Shown here one piece after another: positions 27,550 to 37,232 of a DNA stretch of 64,000 nucleotides (positions within the stretch are counted from its first letter, which is position 1; each line of letters begins with the position of its first letter). The position numbers and the translations under genes are program-made. The notes below the pieces were generated by a model. It saw only the letters and a list, made by a program, of their open reading frames with translations. It was not told where the DNA came from and searched no databases. Location of the stretch: the NCBI RefSeq assembly GCF_000377985.1, contig NZ_KB899046.1, positions 186,001 through 250,000 of the forward strand, given 5' to 3'. The stretch is from Sporolactobacillus vineae DSM 21990 = SL153. Lineage in GTDB: Bacteria; Bacillota; Bacilli; Bacillales; Sporolactobacillaceae.

Positions 27550-29046
27550 ATGAGCATTGATAGCACCGTCCTGGGTAACGCAGTGGACACAGAATACAAG
27601 CTGTACATCGGCGGAAAATGGATTGATGGTTCAGAAGGAAAAAAGATTACGAGCTACAATCCAAGCAACGGCGAAAAGCTGGCAGAATTTGTCGATGCCA
27701 GCCATGCCGATGTCGATGCCGCCGTTAAAGCGGCCACCGAAGCCTTTGAATCATGGAAAGATGTCAGCGTTCAGGAAAAGAGCACATTGCTGCTGAAGAT
27801 CGCTGATTTGATTGATGAAAATGCCGATCACCTCGCTCTGGTCGAAACACTGGATAACGGCAAACCTTTGAGAGAAACCAAGGGCGTCGACGTTCCGGCA
27901 AGCTCCGATCACTTCCGTTATTTCGCCGGTGTCATCCGTTCCGAAGAAGGTACGGCCAAGGCACTTGACGAAAATACGCTGACGATCAACCTGAAAGAAC
28001 CGATCGGCGTCGTCGGACAGATTGTTCCCTGGAACTTCCCATTACTGATGGCTGCCTGGAAGATTGCTCCGGCCATCGCCGCAGGCAACACCGTGGTCAT
28101 CCATCCGTCATCGTCGACTTCACTGAGCTTGCTTGAACTGGCAAAATTGCTGGATCAGGTTCTTCCGGCCGGTGTTGTCAACGTGGTTACCGGCCGCGGT
28201 TCGGATTCCGGCGACTATATGCTGCATCATGACGGCTTCGCTAAATTAGCTTTTACAGGATCCACTCAGGTAGGCTACGAAGTCGCTGAAGCAGCTGCCA
28301 AACGGCTGATTCCTGCCACTCTTGAACTCGGCGGCAAGTCGGCGAACATCTTCTTCGACGACGCACCTTGGGACAGAGCAATTGAAGGAGCTCAGCTCGG
28401 CATCCTGTTCAACCAGGGCCAGGTCTGCTGCGCCGGATCCCGTCTCTTTGTACAGGAAGGAATCTATGATAAGTTTGTTGCTGCTCTGAAGTCCGCATTT
28501 GAAAACGTCAAGGTCGGCCTCCCATGGGAAGACGGCGTTCAGATGGGTGCTCAGGTCAATGACCGTCAGCTGAAGAAGATTCTTGACTATGTCAGAATCG
28601 GTGAAGACGAAGGAGCCAAGCTGGTAACCGGCGGTAAGAAACTATCTGCCAATGGCCTGGAAAAAGGCGAATTCCTGGCACCGACGATTCTTGCCGACGC
28701 GAATAATGATATGCGGATCGCACAGGAAGAAATCTTCGGACCGGTCGCTACGGTCATCAAGTTCAAAGATGCGGATGATGCGATCAAGCTCGCCAACCAA
28801 TCTGATTATGGCCTTGGCGGCGCCGTCTGGACCAGCAATCTGAATACTGCGCTCAAGGTATCCCGCGGCGTCCGGACCGGCCGTATGTGGGTTAACACTT
28901 ATAACCAGCTGCCTGCCGGCGCTCCGTTCGGCGGATACAAAAAGTCCGGTATCGGCCGTGAGACCTATAAGAGCATTCTCGACGCCTATACCCAGACAAA
29001 GAACATTTACATCAGCACAAAAGATACGGTCGACGGTTTGTATTAA
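27550..29046 (+). CDS. Aldehyde dehydrogenase (NAD-dependent)
   Basis: This 498-aa enzyme of the ALDH superfamily has VVGQIVPWNFPLLMAAWK, catalytic Glu in LELGGKSANIF and catalytic Cys in FNQGQVCCAGSR. The protein oxidises aldehydes to acids with NAD(P). It resembles the AldA/betaine-aldehyde type, with the exact substrate open. I chose the ATG at 27550 because GAAAGGGAG precedes it; the longer open frame upstream overlaps the cre site and is not conserved. It is monocistronic with its own terminator. Confidence 0.92.
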   Translation: MSIDSTVLGNAVDTEYKLYIGGKWIDGSEGKKITSYNPSNGEKLAEFVDASHADVDAAVKAATEAFESWKDVSVQEKSTLLLKIADLIDENADHLALVETLDNGKPLRETKGVDVPASSDHFRYFAGVIRSEEGTAKALDENTLTINLKEPIGVVGQIVPWNFPLLMAAWKIAPAIAAGNTVVIHPSSSTSLSLLELAKLLDQVLPAGVVNVVTGRGSDSGDYMLHHDGFAKLAFTGSTQVGYEVAEAAAKRLIPATLELGGKSANIFFDDAPWDRAIEGAQLGILFNQGQVCCAGSRLFVQEGIYDKFVAALKSAFENVKVGLPWEDGVQMGAQVNDRQLKKILDYVRIGEDEGAKLVTGGKKLSANGLEKGEFLAPTILADANNDMRIAQEEIFGPVATVIKFKDADDAIKLANQSDYGLGGAVWTSNLNTALKVSRGVRTGRMWVNTYNQLPAGAPFGGYKKSGIGRETYKSILDAYTQTKNIYISTKDTVDGLY

Positions 29047-29061
29047 TCATGCCGTTCCGCA

Positions 29062-29094
29062 AAAAAGAAGAACCCATTTGTGGTTCTTCTTTTT
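29062..29094 (+). terminator. Terminator of the aldehyde dehydrogenase gene
   Basis: AAAAGAAGAACC/GGTTCTTCTTTT with a 7-nt loop ends in a T run. Confidence 0.85.
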
Positions 29095-29151
29095 CTATAT
29101 GCAGAGCGTTAAAAATAATATTAAATCTAGCAAATTACTTGTATTTATGTG

Positions 29152-29181
29152 TTGACAAACACGCTCGACCGGGAGTAAACT
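29152..29181 (+). promoter_or_regulatory. Promoter of the S-box/metY unit
   Basis: TTGACA and TAAACT are separated by 18 bases, just upstream of the SAM riboswitch. Confidence 0.7.
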
Positions 29182-29198
29182 GTACACAATTAAATAAA

Positions 29199-29303
29199 TC
29201 TTATCAAGAGCGGCGGAGGGACTGGCCCTGTGAAGCCCGACAACCAGCATAGTTTTTTTATGTATGGTGTTAATTCCAGCAGATTAATTTCTGGCAGATA
29301 AGA
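29199..29303 (+). ncRNA. SAM riboswitch (S-box)
   Basis: The closing helix TCTTATC/GATAAGA brackets the conserved core: AAGAGCGGCGGAGGGACTGG, then CCCTGTGAAGCCCGACAACC and the P3/P4 hairpins. This is the classical SAM-I consensus. Binding of S-adenosylmethionine should favour the terminator at 29316-29354 and switch off metY. Confidence 0.95.
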
Positions 29304-29315
29304 AAAGAATCGGCG

Positions 29316-29354
29316 AAAAAGCTGCTTCCCTATCTGACGGGAGGCAGCTTTTTC
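29316..29354 (+). terminator. S-box terminator
   Basis: AAAAAGCTGCTTCCC pairs with GGGAGGCAGCTTTTT and ends in the T run. It is the expression platform of the SAM riboswitch. Confidence 0.9.
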
Positions 29355-29404
29355 ATTGGCAGCTCTTTCCAATCTGTAATCTTTCCAGCTAAGATTTTAT
29401 TTAA

Positions 29405-30742
<1,338 letters not shown>

Positions 30743-30778
30743 GTTTTACAAAGAGAATATATGGGGGATCAAACCACT

Positions 30779-30818
30779 GAAACAGCCTGGCGGCATTATG
30801 TCGCCAGGCTGTTTTTTT
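30779..30818 (+). terminator. Terminator of metY
   Basis: AACAGCCTGGCG pairs with CGCCAGGCTGTT, followed by T. It lies between convergent metY and the NADH dehydrogenase gene. Confidence 0.9.
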
Positions 30819-30840
30819 AATCTTCGCGATTGCCTATCGA

Positions 30841-32043
30841 TTAGTTCAGGAAATCGAAGCGACCTTTTTTCAACATCGTTTCCACACCGCCGATTTTTAC
30901 AAGTGACCGGTTCTCAATCATTTTCTTCATGAAGGAAGCAGGGTATCCCTTGATATTCTTGCCCATTACTTGTCCCATGGCATCATTTCTCCCCAGTGAG
31001 CAGACCGTTCCTTTATACTTATAAACAAACGGTTTCAGTGCCCTCCCCTGAATGCGGGCATTGAGATTATGGGCAGCACAGTCCGCTTGCTGGATGGCAA
31101 TTTGTGCTGTTGTCGGATAAGGACGACCATTTTCCGGATCGATCACCGCCGAGCAATCACCGATAATCATAATTTCGGGGTTGCCGGGTACAGTCAGATC
31201 AGCATTCACATTAACACGGCCGCGTTTCTGAATAAATCCGGAAGCCTCAATAACCGAACTGCCGCGGACACCCCCCGTCCAGATAAATGTTCCGGCATGG
31301 ATCACGCTAAGATCATCCTCATGTTTGTAATAAACATGCCCCGGAACGACACGGTTGACACGGCCGATGACAAACCGGACACCTCGCTCCGCAAGCTTTC
31401 GGCTGCCGTATTCGGCAATCGGGCGATTGAACATCGGCAGTACATGAGGCGTTGGTTCAATACAGATCACATGAAGCTGATCCTTATCGATATGGTAACG
31501 TGCGGCAAGTTTTGGCAGTCGGTTGGTCAATTCGCCCAGAAATTCAAAACTCGTGAATCCCGCCCCGCCGACAACGACGGTCAGGTGCGTCTCGTCTCTG
31601 TCCTCTTGCCAGGCGGCAAGCTGATGGTGAATATGCCGGCGGATGTGATTGACCGAAGGAATATCTGAAATCGACATCGCATATTCAGGAATACCTTGTA
31701 TCCCGAAAGATTCCGATTCAAAACCCAGTGCAATCAACAAATAGTCATACGACAGCGGCGGATGCGCCTCAAAGATGATTTTCTTTCCGGCACGGTCTAC
31801 ATACTGAACCGTATCCTGAATAAAAATCGTCTGCCTGCTGTCGACGACCTGTTTTATCGGATAGCAAATTCCTTTCGCTTCTGTTGAACCTGCCGCCACT
31901 TCATGAAGCAGCGTCGTTTCACAGTGATAATCATTTTTATTCACCAGGACCAGATCAGCATCAGGATGCATATTCTGTAACTTTTTCAGTGTCCGGAGTC
32001 CACCGTATCCCGCGCCAAGAATCACAATCCTTTTCTTTGTCAA
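30841..32043 (-). CDS. Type II NADH dehydrogenase-like FAD oxidoreductase
   Basis: This 400-aa protein has two dinucleotide-binding motifs (VILGAGYGGLRT for FAD; VVVGGAGFTSFEFLGEL for NADH) and the FAD-binding EIMIIGDCSAV near the C-terminus. It matches Ndh/YumB/YjlD-type enzymes, which feed electrons from NADH to quinone at the membrane. The TTG start has GAAGGGA upstream. A sigma-A promoter overlaps a perfect cre site, and a tandem 11-bp repeat sits in the leader, so both carbon and redox control are likely. A ferredoxin/thioredoxin-reductase-like role cannot be excluded. Confidence 0.85.
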   Translation of the reverse strand: MTKKRIVILGAGYGGLRTLKKLQNMHPDADLVLVNKNDYHCETTLLHEVAAGSTEAKGICYPIKQVVDSRQTIFIQDTVQYVDRAGKKIIFEAHPPLSYDYLLIALGFESESFGIQGIPEYAMSISDIPSVNHIRRHIHHQLAAWQEDRDETHLTVVVGGAGFTSFEFLGELTNRLPKLAARYHIDKDQLHVICIEPTPHVLPMFNRPIAEYGSRKLAERGVRFVIGRVNRVVPGHVYYKHEDDLSVIHAGTFIWTGGVRGSSVIEASGFIQKRGRVNVNADLTVPGNPEIMIIGDCSAVIDPENGRPYPTTAQIAIQQADCAAHNLNARIQGRALKPFVYKYKGTVCSLGRNDAMGQVMGKNIKGYPASFMKKMIENRSLVKIGGVETMLKKGRFDFLN

Positions 32044-32101
32044 AATGATTCATTCCCTTCATTTGAATTCTGTTCGGCCAATGCACTTTTATTAAGCATC
32101 A

Positions 32102-32123
32102 ATTGTTCACATATTGTTCACAT
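32102..32123. promoter_or_regulatory. Tandem 11-bp direct repeat in the ndh leader
   Basis: ATTGTTCACAT occurs twice without a gap, one helical turn apart, just downstream of the transcription start. Each copy contains TTCACA, half of a Rex site (TTGTGAA/TTCACAA), but the copies are direct rather than inverted. Confidence 0.45.
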
Positions 32124-32136
32124 TATTTCCACTACC

Positions 32137-32165
32137 ATTGTAGCTTTAATTGCAAGCGCTTTCAA
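32137..32165 (-). promoter_or_regulatory. ndh promoter with overlapping cre site
   Basis: On the minus strand TTGAAA and TACAAT are separated by 17 bases. TTGCAAGCGCTTTCAA (32150-32165) is a perfect, nearly palindromic cre that covers the -35 and spacer, the classical CcpA repression arrangement. Confidence 0.75.
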
Positions 32166-32234
32166 TAGTAATTATCATTTTGTCAATGACAATGCTCACG
32201 ACGTCTGTGAGCATCAACGATCCGTATTTAGAAA

Positions 32235-32278
32235 TAAAAAAAACTGCTCTTTCAAGAAATATTCCTGAAAGAGCAGTT
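32235..32278 (-). terminator. Terminator after the tRNA gene
   Basis: AACTGCTCTTTCA/TGAAAGAGCAGTT with an 11-nt loop is followed on the minus strand by eight T. Confidence 0.85.
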
Positions 32279-32291
32279 CGCTTTTGAATTA

Positions 32292-32363
32292 TAAGGCGTA
32301 CGGGAATTGAACCCGTGATCATGGAATGAGAATCCATTGGCTTAACCACTTGCCCAACGCCCT
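32292..32363 (-). tRNA. tRNA-Glu, anticodon CUC
   Basis: The 72-nt cloverleaf folds completely: acceptor AGGGCGT/ACGCCTT, 3-bp D stem GGC/GCC around AAGTGGTTAA, anticodon stem ATGGA/TCCAT with loop TTCTCAT, T stem ACGGG/CCCGT with loop TTCAATT, discriminator A. The anticodon CTC reads GAG. Oddities are an A1-U72 first pair, a G.U second pair and no encoded CCA. It stands alone with its own promoter and terminator, 117 bases downstream of deoC. Confidence 0.85.
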
Positions 32364-32398
32364 ATCATTCTACGTGCCTTCTATCGAGCACGGAAAAA

Positions 32399-32428
32399 AT
32401 TATACCATATAGTGTACCCTGATTTCAA
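32399..32428 (-). promoter_or_regulatory. Promoter of the tRNA gene
   Basis: On the minus strand TTGAAA and TATAAT are separated by 18 bases; the tRNA begins about 35 bases downstream. Confidence 0.7.
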
Positions 32429-32479
32429 GTATCTGAAGTCGGCAACCGTAACCATATCCATTAAATCACTTAGCCGGAC

Positions 32480-33127
32480 TCACCCATTCACAATCTGAAT
32501 GCCTGAACTGGCTCCGATTCGGGTCGCCCCTGCTGCGATCAGCGCCTGTGCCTCAGCTTTTGAATGGATACCGCCCGCCGCCTTCACGCCGAACTTCGGT
32601 CCAACCGTCCGGCGCATCAGCGCAACGTCTGACACTGTCGCTCCGCCGGTTGAAAAGCCCGTCGATGTCTTCACAAAATCGGCACCTGCTCCGGCAGCCA
32701 GTTTGCAAGCCAGCACCTTTTCATCATCCGTCAGGAGACAGGTTTCAATGATCACTTTAACCAGCGCTTTACCGGCCGCCGCCTGAACGACAGCCTTAAT
32801 GTCCCTCTCCACCGTATCTGTCTGCCCGCCCTTCAGCGCCCCGATATTGATCACCATATCGACTTCATCCGCACCATGATCAATCGCGTCCTTTGTTTCG
32901 AAGGCTTTCGTTGCCGCTGTGCCGGCCCCAAGAGGAAAGCCGATCACCGTGCAGACATTGACGTCCGACCCCTCCAGCTGTTCCGCTGCAAGGGTTACCC
33001 AGAAAGGATTGACACACACGGAGGCAAATCCATATTCTTTTGCTTCCCCTGTCAGTTTAATGATGTCCGCTTCCGTAACGTCCGGTTTCAATGCAGTATG
33101 ATCAATGTATCTGGCAAGATCGTTCAT
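32480..33127 (-). CDS. deoC: Deoxyribose-phosphate aldolase
   Basis: This class I aldolase of about 215 aa cleaves 2-deoxyribose 5-phosphate to glyceraldehyde 3-phosphate and acetaldehyde. The Schiff-base lysine is in DFVKTSTGF, and [10 protein letters not shown] and GVKAAGGI are family motifs. I chose the ATG at 33127, with AAGGGAG 8 bases upstream. It is the last gene of deoB-pdp-deoC. Confidence 0.93.
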   Translation of the reverse strand: MNDLARYIDHTALKPDVTEADIIKLTGEAKEYGFASVCVNPFWVTLAAEQLEGSDVNVCTVIGFPLGAGTAATKAFETKDAIDHGADEVDMVINIGALKGGQTDTVERDIKAVVQAAAGKALVKVIIETCLLTDDEKVLACKLAAGAGADFVKTSTGFSTGGATVSDVALMRRTVGPKFGVKAAGGIHSKAEAQALIAAGATRIGASSGIQIVNG

Positions 33128-33144
33128 CAACGACACTCCCTTTT

Positions 33145-34446
33145 CTATTCGGTAATTGTTCCATGGATCAGTTTCGGCCGGACAGAACGGCTGCCGAACC
33201 GAATCGACCGCTTCAGCTGTGCCGTCACTTCAGTCACATCCTGCCTGTTGGAATGGATGGTCAGCAGCGATTCACCCTGTTTAACCGGGTCACCAACCTT
33301 TTTGTGCAGCACGATCCCGGCAGCCGGATCAATCCGGTCATCTTTCGTTGCTCTCCCGGCACCAAGCTGCATGGCCGCCAGTCCGATCTGATCTGCAGCC
33401 AGTTCGGTAATATAACCGGAATGCTCAGCCGGAAGTTCAATCTGGAACCGGGCAGCCGGTAAACTGTCCGGATGATCGATAACGTTCGGATCTCCGCCCT
33501 GATTGGCGACAAACTGCCTGAACTTCTCAAGCGCCCGGCCGTCATTCAGGAGAGATTCGAGCTGCTCTCTTGCTGCACCTGGATCCGTCATTTTCCCGGC
33601 CGCGCAGACCATCAGGCTGCCCAGAGTCAGGACGAGCTCCTTCAGGTCATCAGGACCCGCACCCCGGAGTGTCTCGATCGCTTCTTTTACCTCGAGCGCA
33701 TTGCCGACGGCTCTCCCAAGCGGCTGGGACATATCGGTAATAACCGCAGCAGTTGTCCGGCCGACATGACGGCCGATCCGCACCATCGTCTCGGCCAGAC
33801 GAACTGCACCTTCTTCGTCTTTCATAAAAGCCCCGGCACCGGTCGTCACTTCCAGGACGATGGCATCGGCACCTGCCGCGATTTTCTTGCTCATAATGGA
33901 ACTGGCAATCAGCGGGATGGATTCGACGGAACCGGTCACATCACGAAGCGCATAGAGTTTCTTGTCGGCCGGAACCAGTTCACTGCTCTGACCGATCACA
34001 GCAATCTGATCTTCGTTGACCGAGCGGATAAATTGTTCCGGTGTCAGAGTGACATGGAAACCGGGAATCGATTCGAGTTTGTCGATCGTCCCGCCGGTAA
34101 ATCCAAGTCCGCGGCCGGTCATTTTCGCAACCGGAACACCGGCTGCTGCGACAAGCGGTGCGAGCACCAGCGTTGTGGTATCGCCGACCCCGCCGGTTGA
34201 ATGCTTGTCGACCTTGACCCCCCGGATTCCCGATAAGTCCACCGTGTCGCCGGAATGCACCATTGCCTCTGTCAGAGTGGCAATTTCCTGATCACTCATA
34301 TCACGAAAATAGATCGCCATCGTGAGCGCACTTGCCTGATAATCAGGAATGGCACCGGTGACGTAACCGTTAATAAAAAAGTTGATTTCCTCAGGCGTCA
34401 GCGCATGTCCGTCCCGTTTTTTTGTGATAATATCGACCATCCGCAC
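33145..34446 (-). CDS. pdp: Pyrimidine-nucleoside phosphorylase
   Basis: This 433-aa enzyme phosphorolyses uridine, thymidine and deoxyuridine. Family signatures are visible: [12 protein letters not shown], the glycine-rich [18 protein letters not shown], and [21 protein letters not shown]. The start MRMVDII matches the B. subtilis enzyme. It lies 16 bases downstream of deoB and 17 bases upstream of deoC. All three genes together convert pyrimidine deoxynucleosides to glycolytic intermediates. Confidence 0.95.
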   Translation of the reverse strand: MRMVDIITKKRDGHALTPEEINFFINGYVTGAIPDYQASALTMAIYFRDMSDQEIATLTEAMVHSGDTVDLSGIRGVKVDKHSTGGVGDTTTLVLAPLVAAAGVPVAKMTGRGLGFTGGTIDKLESIPGFHVTLTPEQFIRSVNEDQIAVIGQSSELVPADKKLYALRDVTGSVESIPLIASSIMSKKIAAGADAIVLEVTTGAGAFMKDEEGAVRLAETMVRIGRHVGRTTAAVITDMSQPLGRAVGNALEVKEAIETLRGAGPDDLKELVLTLGSLMVCAAGKMTDPGAAREQLESLLNDGRALEKFRQFVANQGGDPNVIDHPDSLPAARFQIELPAEHSGYITELAADQIGLAAMQLGAGRATKDDRIDPAAGIVLHKKVGDPVKQGESLLTIHSNRQDVTEVTAQLKRSIRFGSRSVRPKLIHGTITE

Positions 34447-34462
34447 CCGGACGCACCCCGTT

Positions 34463-35656
34463 TCATTTTAAGTCATTCAAGAAACTGCTGCCGACGTCAG
34501 GCAGCGGAACACCAAAATTATCGGCAATCGTCGCACCAAGGTCTGCGAACGTCTTCCGAACCGGAAGCGGACGGCCCTCAGCAAACATCGGAGAAGTAGC
34601 CAGAAGCGGTACATATTCCCGCGTATGATCGGTCCCTCTGAAGCCGGGATCATTGCCGTGGTCTGCCGTAATCAGAAGCAGATCATGATCCGAAAGACGA
34701 GACAGGACCGTGCCAAGCTGATTGTCGAAGGCTTCAAGCGCATTCCCGAACTTGACCGGCTCCCGGCGATGCCCGTATTTAGCATCAAAATCAACCAGAT
34801 TGGTAAAGCTCAGACCGTGGAAGTCCTGTGCCAGAACTTCGATCAGGCGGTTCATGCCGTCCTCATTACTGAGCGTGTGCCAGCCCTCGGTAATACCATG
34901 CCCGCTAAAAATATCATTGATCTTTCCGATCGCCAGTGAATCCAATCCCGCTGCTTTCAACTTGTCCATCACTGTCTCTTCCGGCGGTTCAAGCGTTAAA
35001 TCACGACGATTGGCCGTCCGCTCGAAGTTGTCGGCCCGGTCGCCGACATAGGGACGGGCAATAATCCGGCCCAGATGGTACGGTTCATCAAGCGTCAGTT
35101 TCCGGCAGTACGCACAGATCGAATACAATTCTTTTAGCGGAATCACCTGCTCATGAGCGGCAATCTGCAGCACCGAATCGCCTGATGTATAGATAATCAG
35201 CTCCCCGGTCTTCATCTGCCGTTCACCGAACTTTTTAATGATCTCCGTTCCGCTCGCCGGCTTGTTCCAGATCACTTTGCGTCCGCTGAAAGCCTCGATT
35301 TTGCGGATCAGTTCGTCCGGAAAACCATTTGGAAAAGTATGCAGCGGAGTCATTACCGGCAGCCCCATCATTTCCCAGTGACCGTCCATACTGTCTTTTC
35401 CAGCCGAAATTTCATGCATCTTGGTAAAATAAGCGGCGGGCTGCTCCATCACGGCAACCCCTTCGATCGGATTTTCCGGACGAATATTCGACAGTCCCAG
35501 TTTTTCCAGATTGGGCACATGAAGTCCGCTCTTTGCTTTGGCCGTATGGCCCAGTGTATCGCAACCCTCATCGCCATACCTGGCGGCATCTGATGCCTCG
35601 CCGATGCCTACTGAATCCATGACGATGATATGAATACGTTTGAATTTTTCCGCCAT
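34463..35656 (-). CDS. deoB: Phosphopentomutase
   Basis: This 397-aa enzyme converts (deoxy)ribose 1-phosphate to the 5-phosphate. Alkaline-phosphatase-fold metal motifs are [12 protein letters not shown] near the N-terminus and [11 protein letters not shown] with [11 protein letters not shown] near the C-terminus. I chose the second ATG of ATGATG (35656), 6 bases after GGGGG, which gives the usual length. It is the first gene of the operon; no clear promoter or deoR gene was seen. Confidence 0.95.
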   Translation of the reverse strand: MAEKFKRIHIIVMDSVGIGEASDAARYGDEGCDTLGHTAKAKSGLHVPNLEKLGLSNIRPENPIEGVAVMEQPAAYFTKMHEISAGKDSMDGHWEMMGLPVMTPLHTFPNGFPDELIRKIEAFSGRKVIWNKPASGTEIIKKFGERQMKTGELIIYTSGDSVLQIAAHEQVIPLKELYSICAYCRKLTLDEPYHLGRIIARPYVGDRADNFERTANRRDLTLEPPEETVMDKLKAAGLDSLAIGKINDIFSGHGITEGWHTLSNEDGMNRLIEVLAQDFHGLSFTNLVDFDAKYGHRREPVKFGNALEAFDNQLGTVLSRLSDHDLLLITADHGNDPGFRGTDHTREYVPLLATSPMFAEGRPLPVRKTFADLGATIADNFGVPLPDVGSSFLNDLK

Positions 35657-35775
35657 CATTATCCCCCTGTACAGTCCGGAACCAGTCATAATGGGCTTGC
35701 TTTGCTCAAAGTACGCTGCCCCTGACTGCTTTCGAATCTATTCTCCTGCTATTTTAACCCATCTAAAAAAAAGCC

Positions 35776-35820
35776 GCAAAAAACTCCGGATCAAAAATAT
35801 TTCCTGAGATCCGGAGTTTA
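35776..35820 (-). terminator. Terminator of the ketopantoate-reductase-like gene
   Basis: AAACTCCGGATC/GATCCGGAGTTT is followed on the minus strand by TTT, GCGGC and eight T. Confidence 0.85.
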
Positions 35821-35828
35821 AATGATAA

Positions 35829-36800
35829 TCAGGCTTGTGCTTCAGATACAGCCGGCTCATATTGCCTGGAAGCTTCCTTCAGATGGACAAGATCAACCAG
35901 CATCGCATGCAGCGGCGCTTTCAGGCCATGTTTTTCAGCAAGACGGACAATCGACCCATTGATGTAGTCGACTTCCGTCGGCCTGTTCGTAGCCATATCC
36001 TGATGCATGGACGGATAATGGCGCGGATTGGACACTTCAGAAACAAAGCGAACCTGTTTGACCAGTTCCTCACGGCTGACTTCCAGTTTAATTCCTTCAG
36101 CATCGGTGGCATCATAAGCTTCATCGATCAGTTTCCGGGTCATTTCATCAGAGTTCCTATAGGCCGCAAACTGGCCCATTTTAAGATTCATCAGCGTGCA
36201 CAGCGTGTTGACCACTGAGTTAAAGACGAGCTTCGTCCAGACCGTTCCCAGATAATCCTTTTTAACCGTCGGATGCATCAATGCCTTTTCCATCTCATCG
36301 GCGACTTTGTAGATAAACGGATCAGGTTCTCCTTCCACCTTGACAAGATGGACATGGCCTGCCCCACGTTTGCCGACAAAGTCTACTTTGCCCGGACCTT
36401 TCATTACGGTCGCGATCATAGCTGTACCGGAGATGATCCGTTTCCGGTCGACGAATTTCGCAACATCTTCCGCACCGCCATAGCCGTTCTGGTTTGTGAG
36501 CACGTAGGTATCTTTTCCAATAAAATGTTTGCACCGTTCCATCATTTCAACAGTATGCATGTCTTTAACAAAGACAACAACCAGGTCGGGATGTCCATGA
36601 TATTCCTCAGGATAACAGACAGCAACGTCAACCAGCTTCGGGTCTTTTCCGTCACGTGTTACCTCAACCCCATGATTCTGATGAATGGCATCCACATTGG
36701 CCTTCCATGTGTCGACAAACTGAACATCATTTCCTGCTTCCTGCAATAATACACCATACCTGAGGCCCATTCCTCCTGCTCCTGCAACAACAACCTTCAT
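35829..36800 (-). CDS. Ketopantoate reductase family protein (PanE/ApbA)
   Basis: This 323-aa protein has the NADP-binding start VVVAGAGGMGLRYGVLL and the catalytic Lys region YLGTVWTKLVFNSVVNTLC with Asn two turns later. The family reduces 2-ketopantoate to pantoate, but some lactic bacteria use members as D-2-hydroxyacid dehydrogenases on branched-chain keto acids. AAAGGGAG precedes the ATG. It is a single gene preceded by a 250-nt leader with a small ORF rich in Ile/Leu codons and an attenuator, which supports a link to branched-chain metabolism. No other pan genes are nearby. Confidence 0.82.
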   Translation of the reverse strand: MKVVVAGAGGMGLRYGVLLQEAGNDVQFVDTWKANVDAIHQNHGVEVTRDGKDPKLVDVAVCYPEEYHGHPDLVVVFVKDMHTVEMMERCKHFIGKDTYVLTNQNGYGGAEDVAKFVDRKRIISGTAMIATVMKGPGKVDFVGKRGAGHVHLVKVEGEPDPFIYKVADEMEKALMHPTVKKDYLGTVWTKLVFNSVVNTLCTLMNLKMGQFAAYRNSDEMTRKLIDEAYDATDAEGIKLEVSREELVKQVRFVSEVSNPRHYPSMHQDMATNRPTEVDYINGSIVRLAEKHGLKAPLHAMLVDLVHLKEASRQYEPAVSEAQA

Positions 36801-36862
36801 CCTGTTTCGTCTCCCTTTTCTCTATATTGTGATTTATCGGTCACAAGTCATCATCAGAAGCT

Positions 36863-36899
36863 AAAAAGGGCCCCATCCGGATCACTCTGGATGGGGCCC
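36863..36899 (-). terminator. Leader terminator (attenuator) ahead of the PanE-like gene
   Basis: GGGCCCCATCC/GGATGGGGCCC with a 10-nt loop is followed on the minus strand by five T. It lies 63 bases before the start codon, inside the leader. Upstream GGGGC (minus strand, about 36904-36910) can pair with the GCCCC of this stem as an alternative fold. Confidence 0.8.
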
Positions 36900-36919
36900 C
36901 GCTCAAGCCCCCGCACCAA

Positions 36920-37005
36920 AGCGAACAGGACTCGGGCAAACGCTGTCGTTTCTGCGACAATCGCTTACCGGAGTCCTAACAAATCAAAATAATTCGCTGT
37001 TCGCT
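36920..37005 (-). ncRNA. Structured leader element of the PanE-like gene
   Basis: On the minus strand AGCGAACA (36998-37005) pairs with TGTTCGCT (36920-36927), and directly adjoining AGGACTC pairs with GAGTCCT (36927-36977). Inside is a long stem with a bulged A (AAGCG, A, TTGTCG with CGACAG, CGTTT). The 5' strand of the outer helix lies within the small ORF at 36976-37023, so translation would melt it. I recognised no known riboswitch class. Confidence 0.6.
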
Positions 37006-37023
37006 ATTGTGTGCCGTGGACAT
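36976..37023 (-). CDS. Leader peptide (upstream ORF), 15 aa
   Basis: The ATG at 37023 has AAAGAGG 10 bases upstream. The 15-codon ORF (MSTAHNSEQRIILIC) ends in ATT ATT TTG ATT TGT and a TAG immediately before the large leader hairpin. The run Ile-Ile-Leu-Ile is what one expects of a branched-chain amino acid attenuator. It shares the RIIL tetrapeptide, and the codons CGA ATT ATT TTG, with the leader peptide at 384-452. Confidence 0.55.
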   Translation of the reverse strand: MSTAHNSEQRIILIC

Positions 37024-37066
37024 AAGATTCAGCCTCTTTGATCATGACAATTGTGATTCAGTCATT

Positions 37067-37095
37067 ATTGTACCGACCTCTACCGTCGATGTCAA
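37067..37095 (-). promoter_or_regulatory. Strong sigma-A promoter of the PanE-like leader
   Basis: On the minus strand TTGACA and TACAAT are separated by 17 bases. The predicted start near 37060 gives a leader of about 260 nt. Confidence 0.8.
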
Positions 37096-37159
37096 CCTAA
37101 AAATTTAATATTCTGAAATATGTTTCATCTGTCTTTCAATCTCGCAGCCTGCAGCAGTC

Positions 37160-37203
37160 AAAAAGAGCTACTCTCCGCGAGATACATGCAGAGAACAGCT
37201 CTT
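37160..37203 (-). terminator. Terminator of ldhD
   Basis: AAGAGCTGTTCTC pairs with GAGAGTAGCTCTT on the minus strand, then TTTG. It lies 29 bases after the ldhD stop. Confidence 0.75.
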
Positions 37204-37232
37204 CAGATCACATATTTAAATGCTGCTGATGC

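Noticed and set aside
36801-37060. T-box or known riboswitch in the PanE-like leader
   Set aside because: The T-box AGGGTGGNACCGCG sequence is absent, and the hairpins overlap a small ORF, which fits peptide attenuation better.
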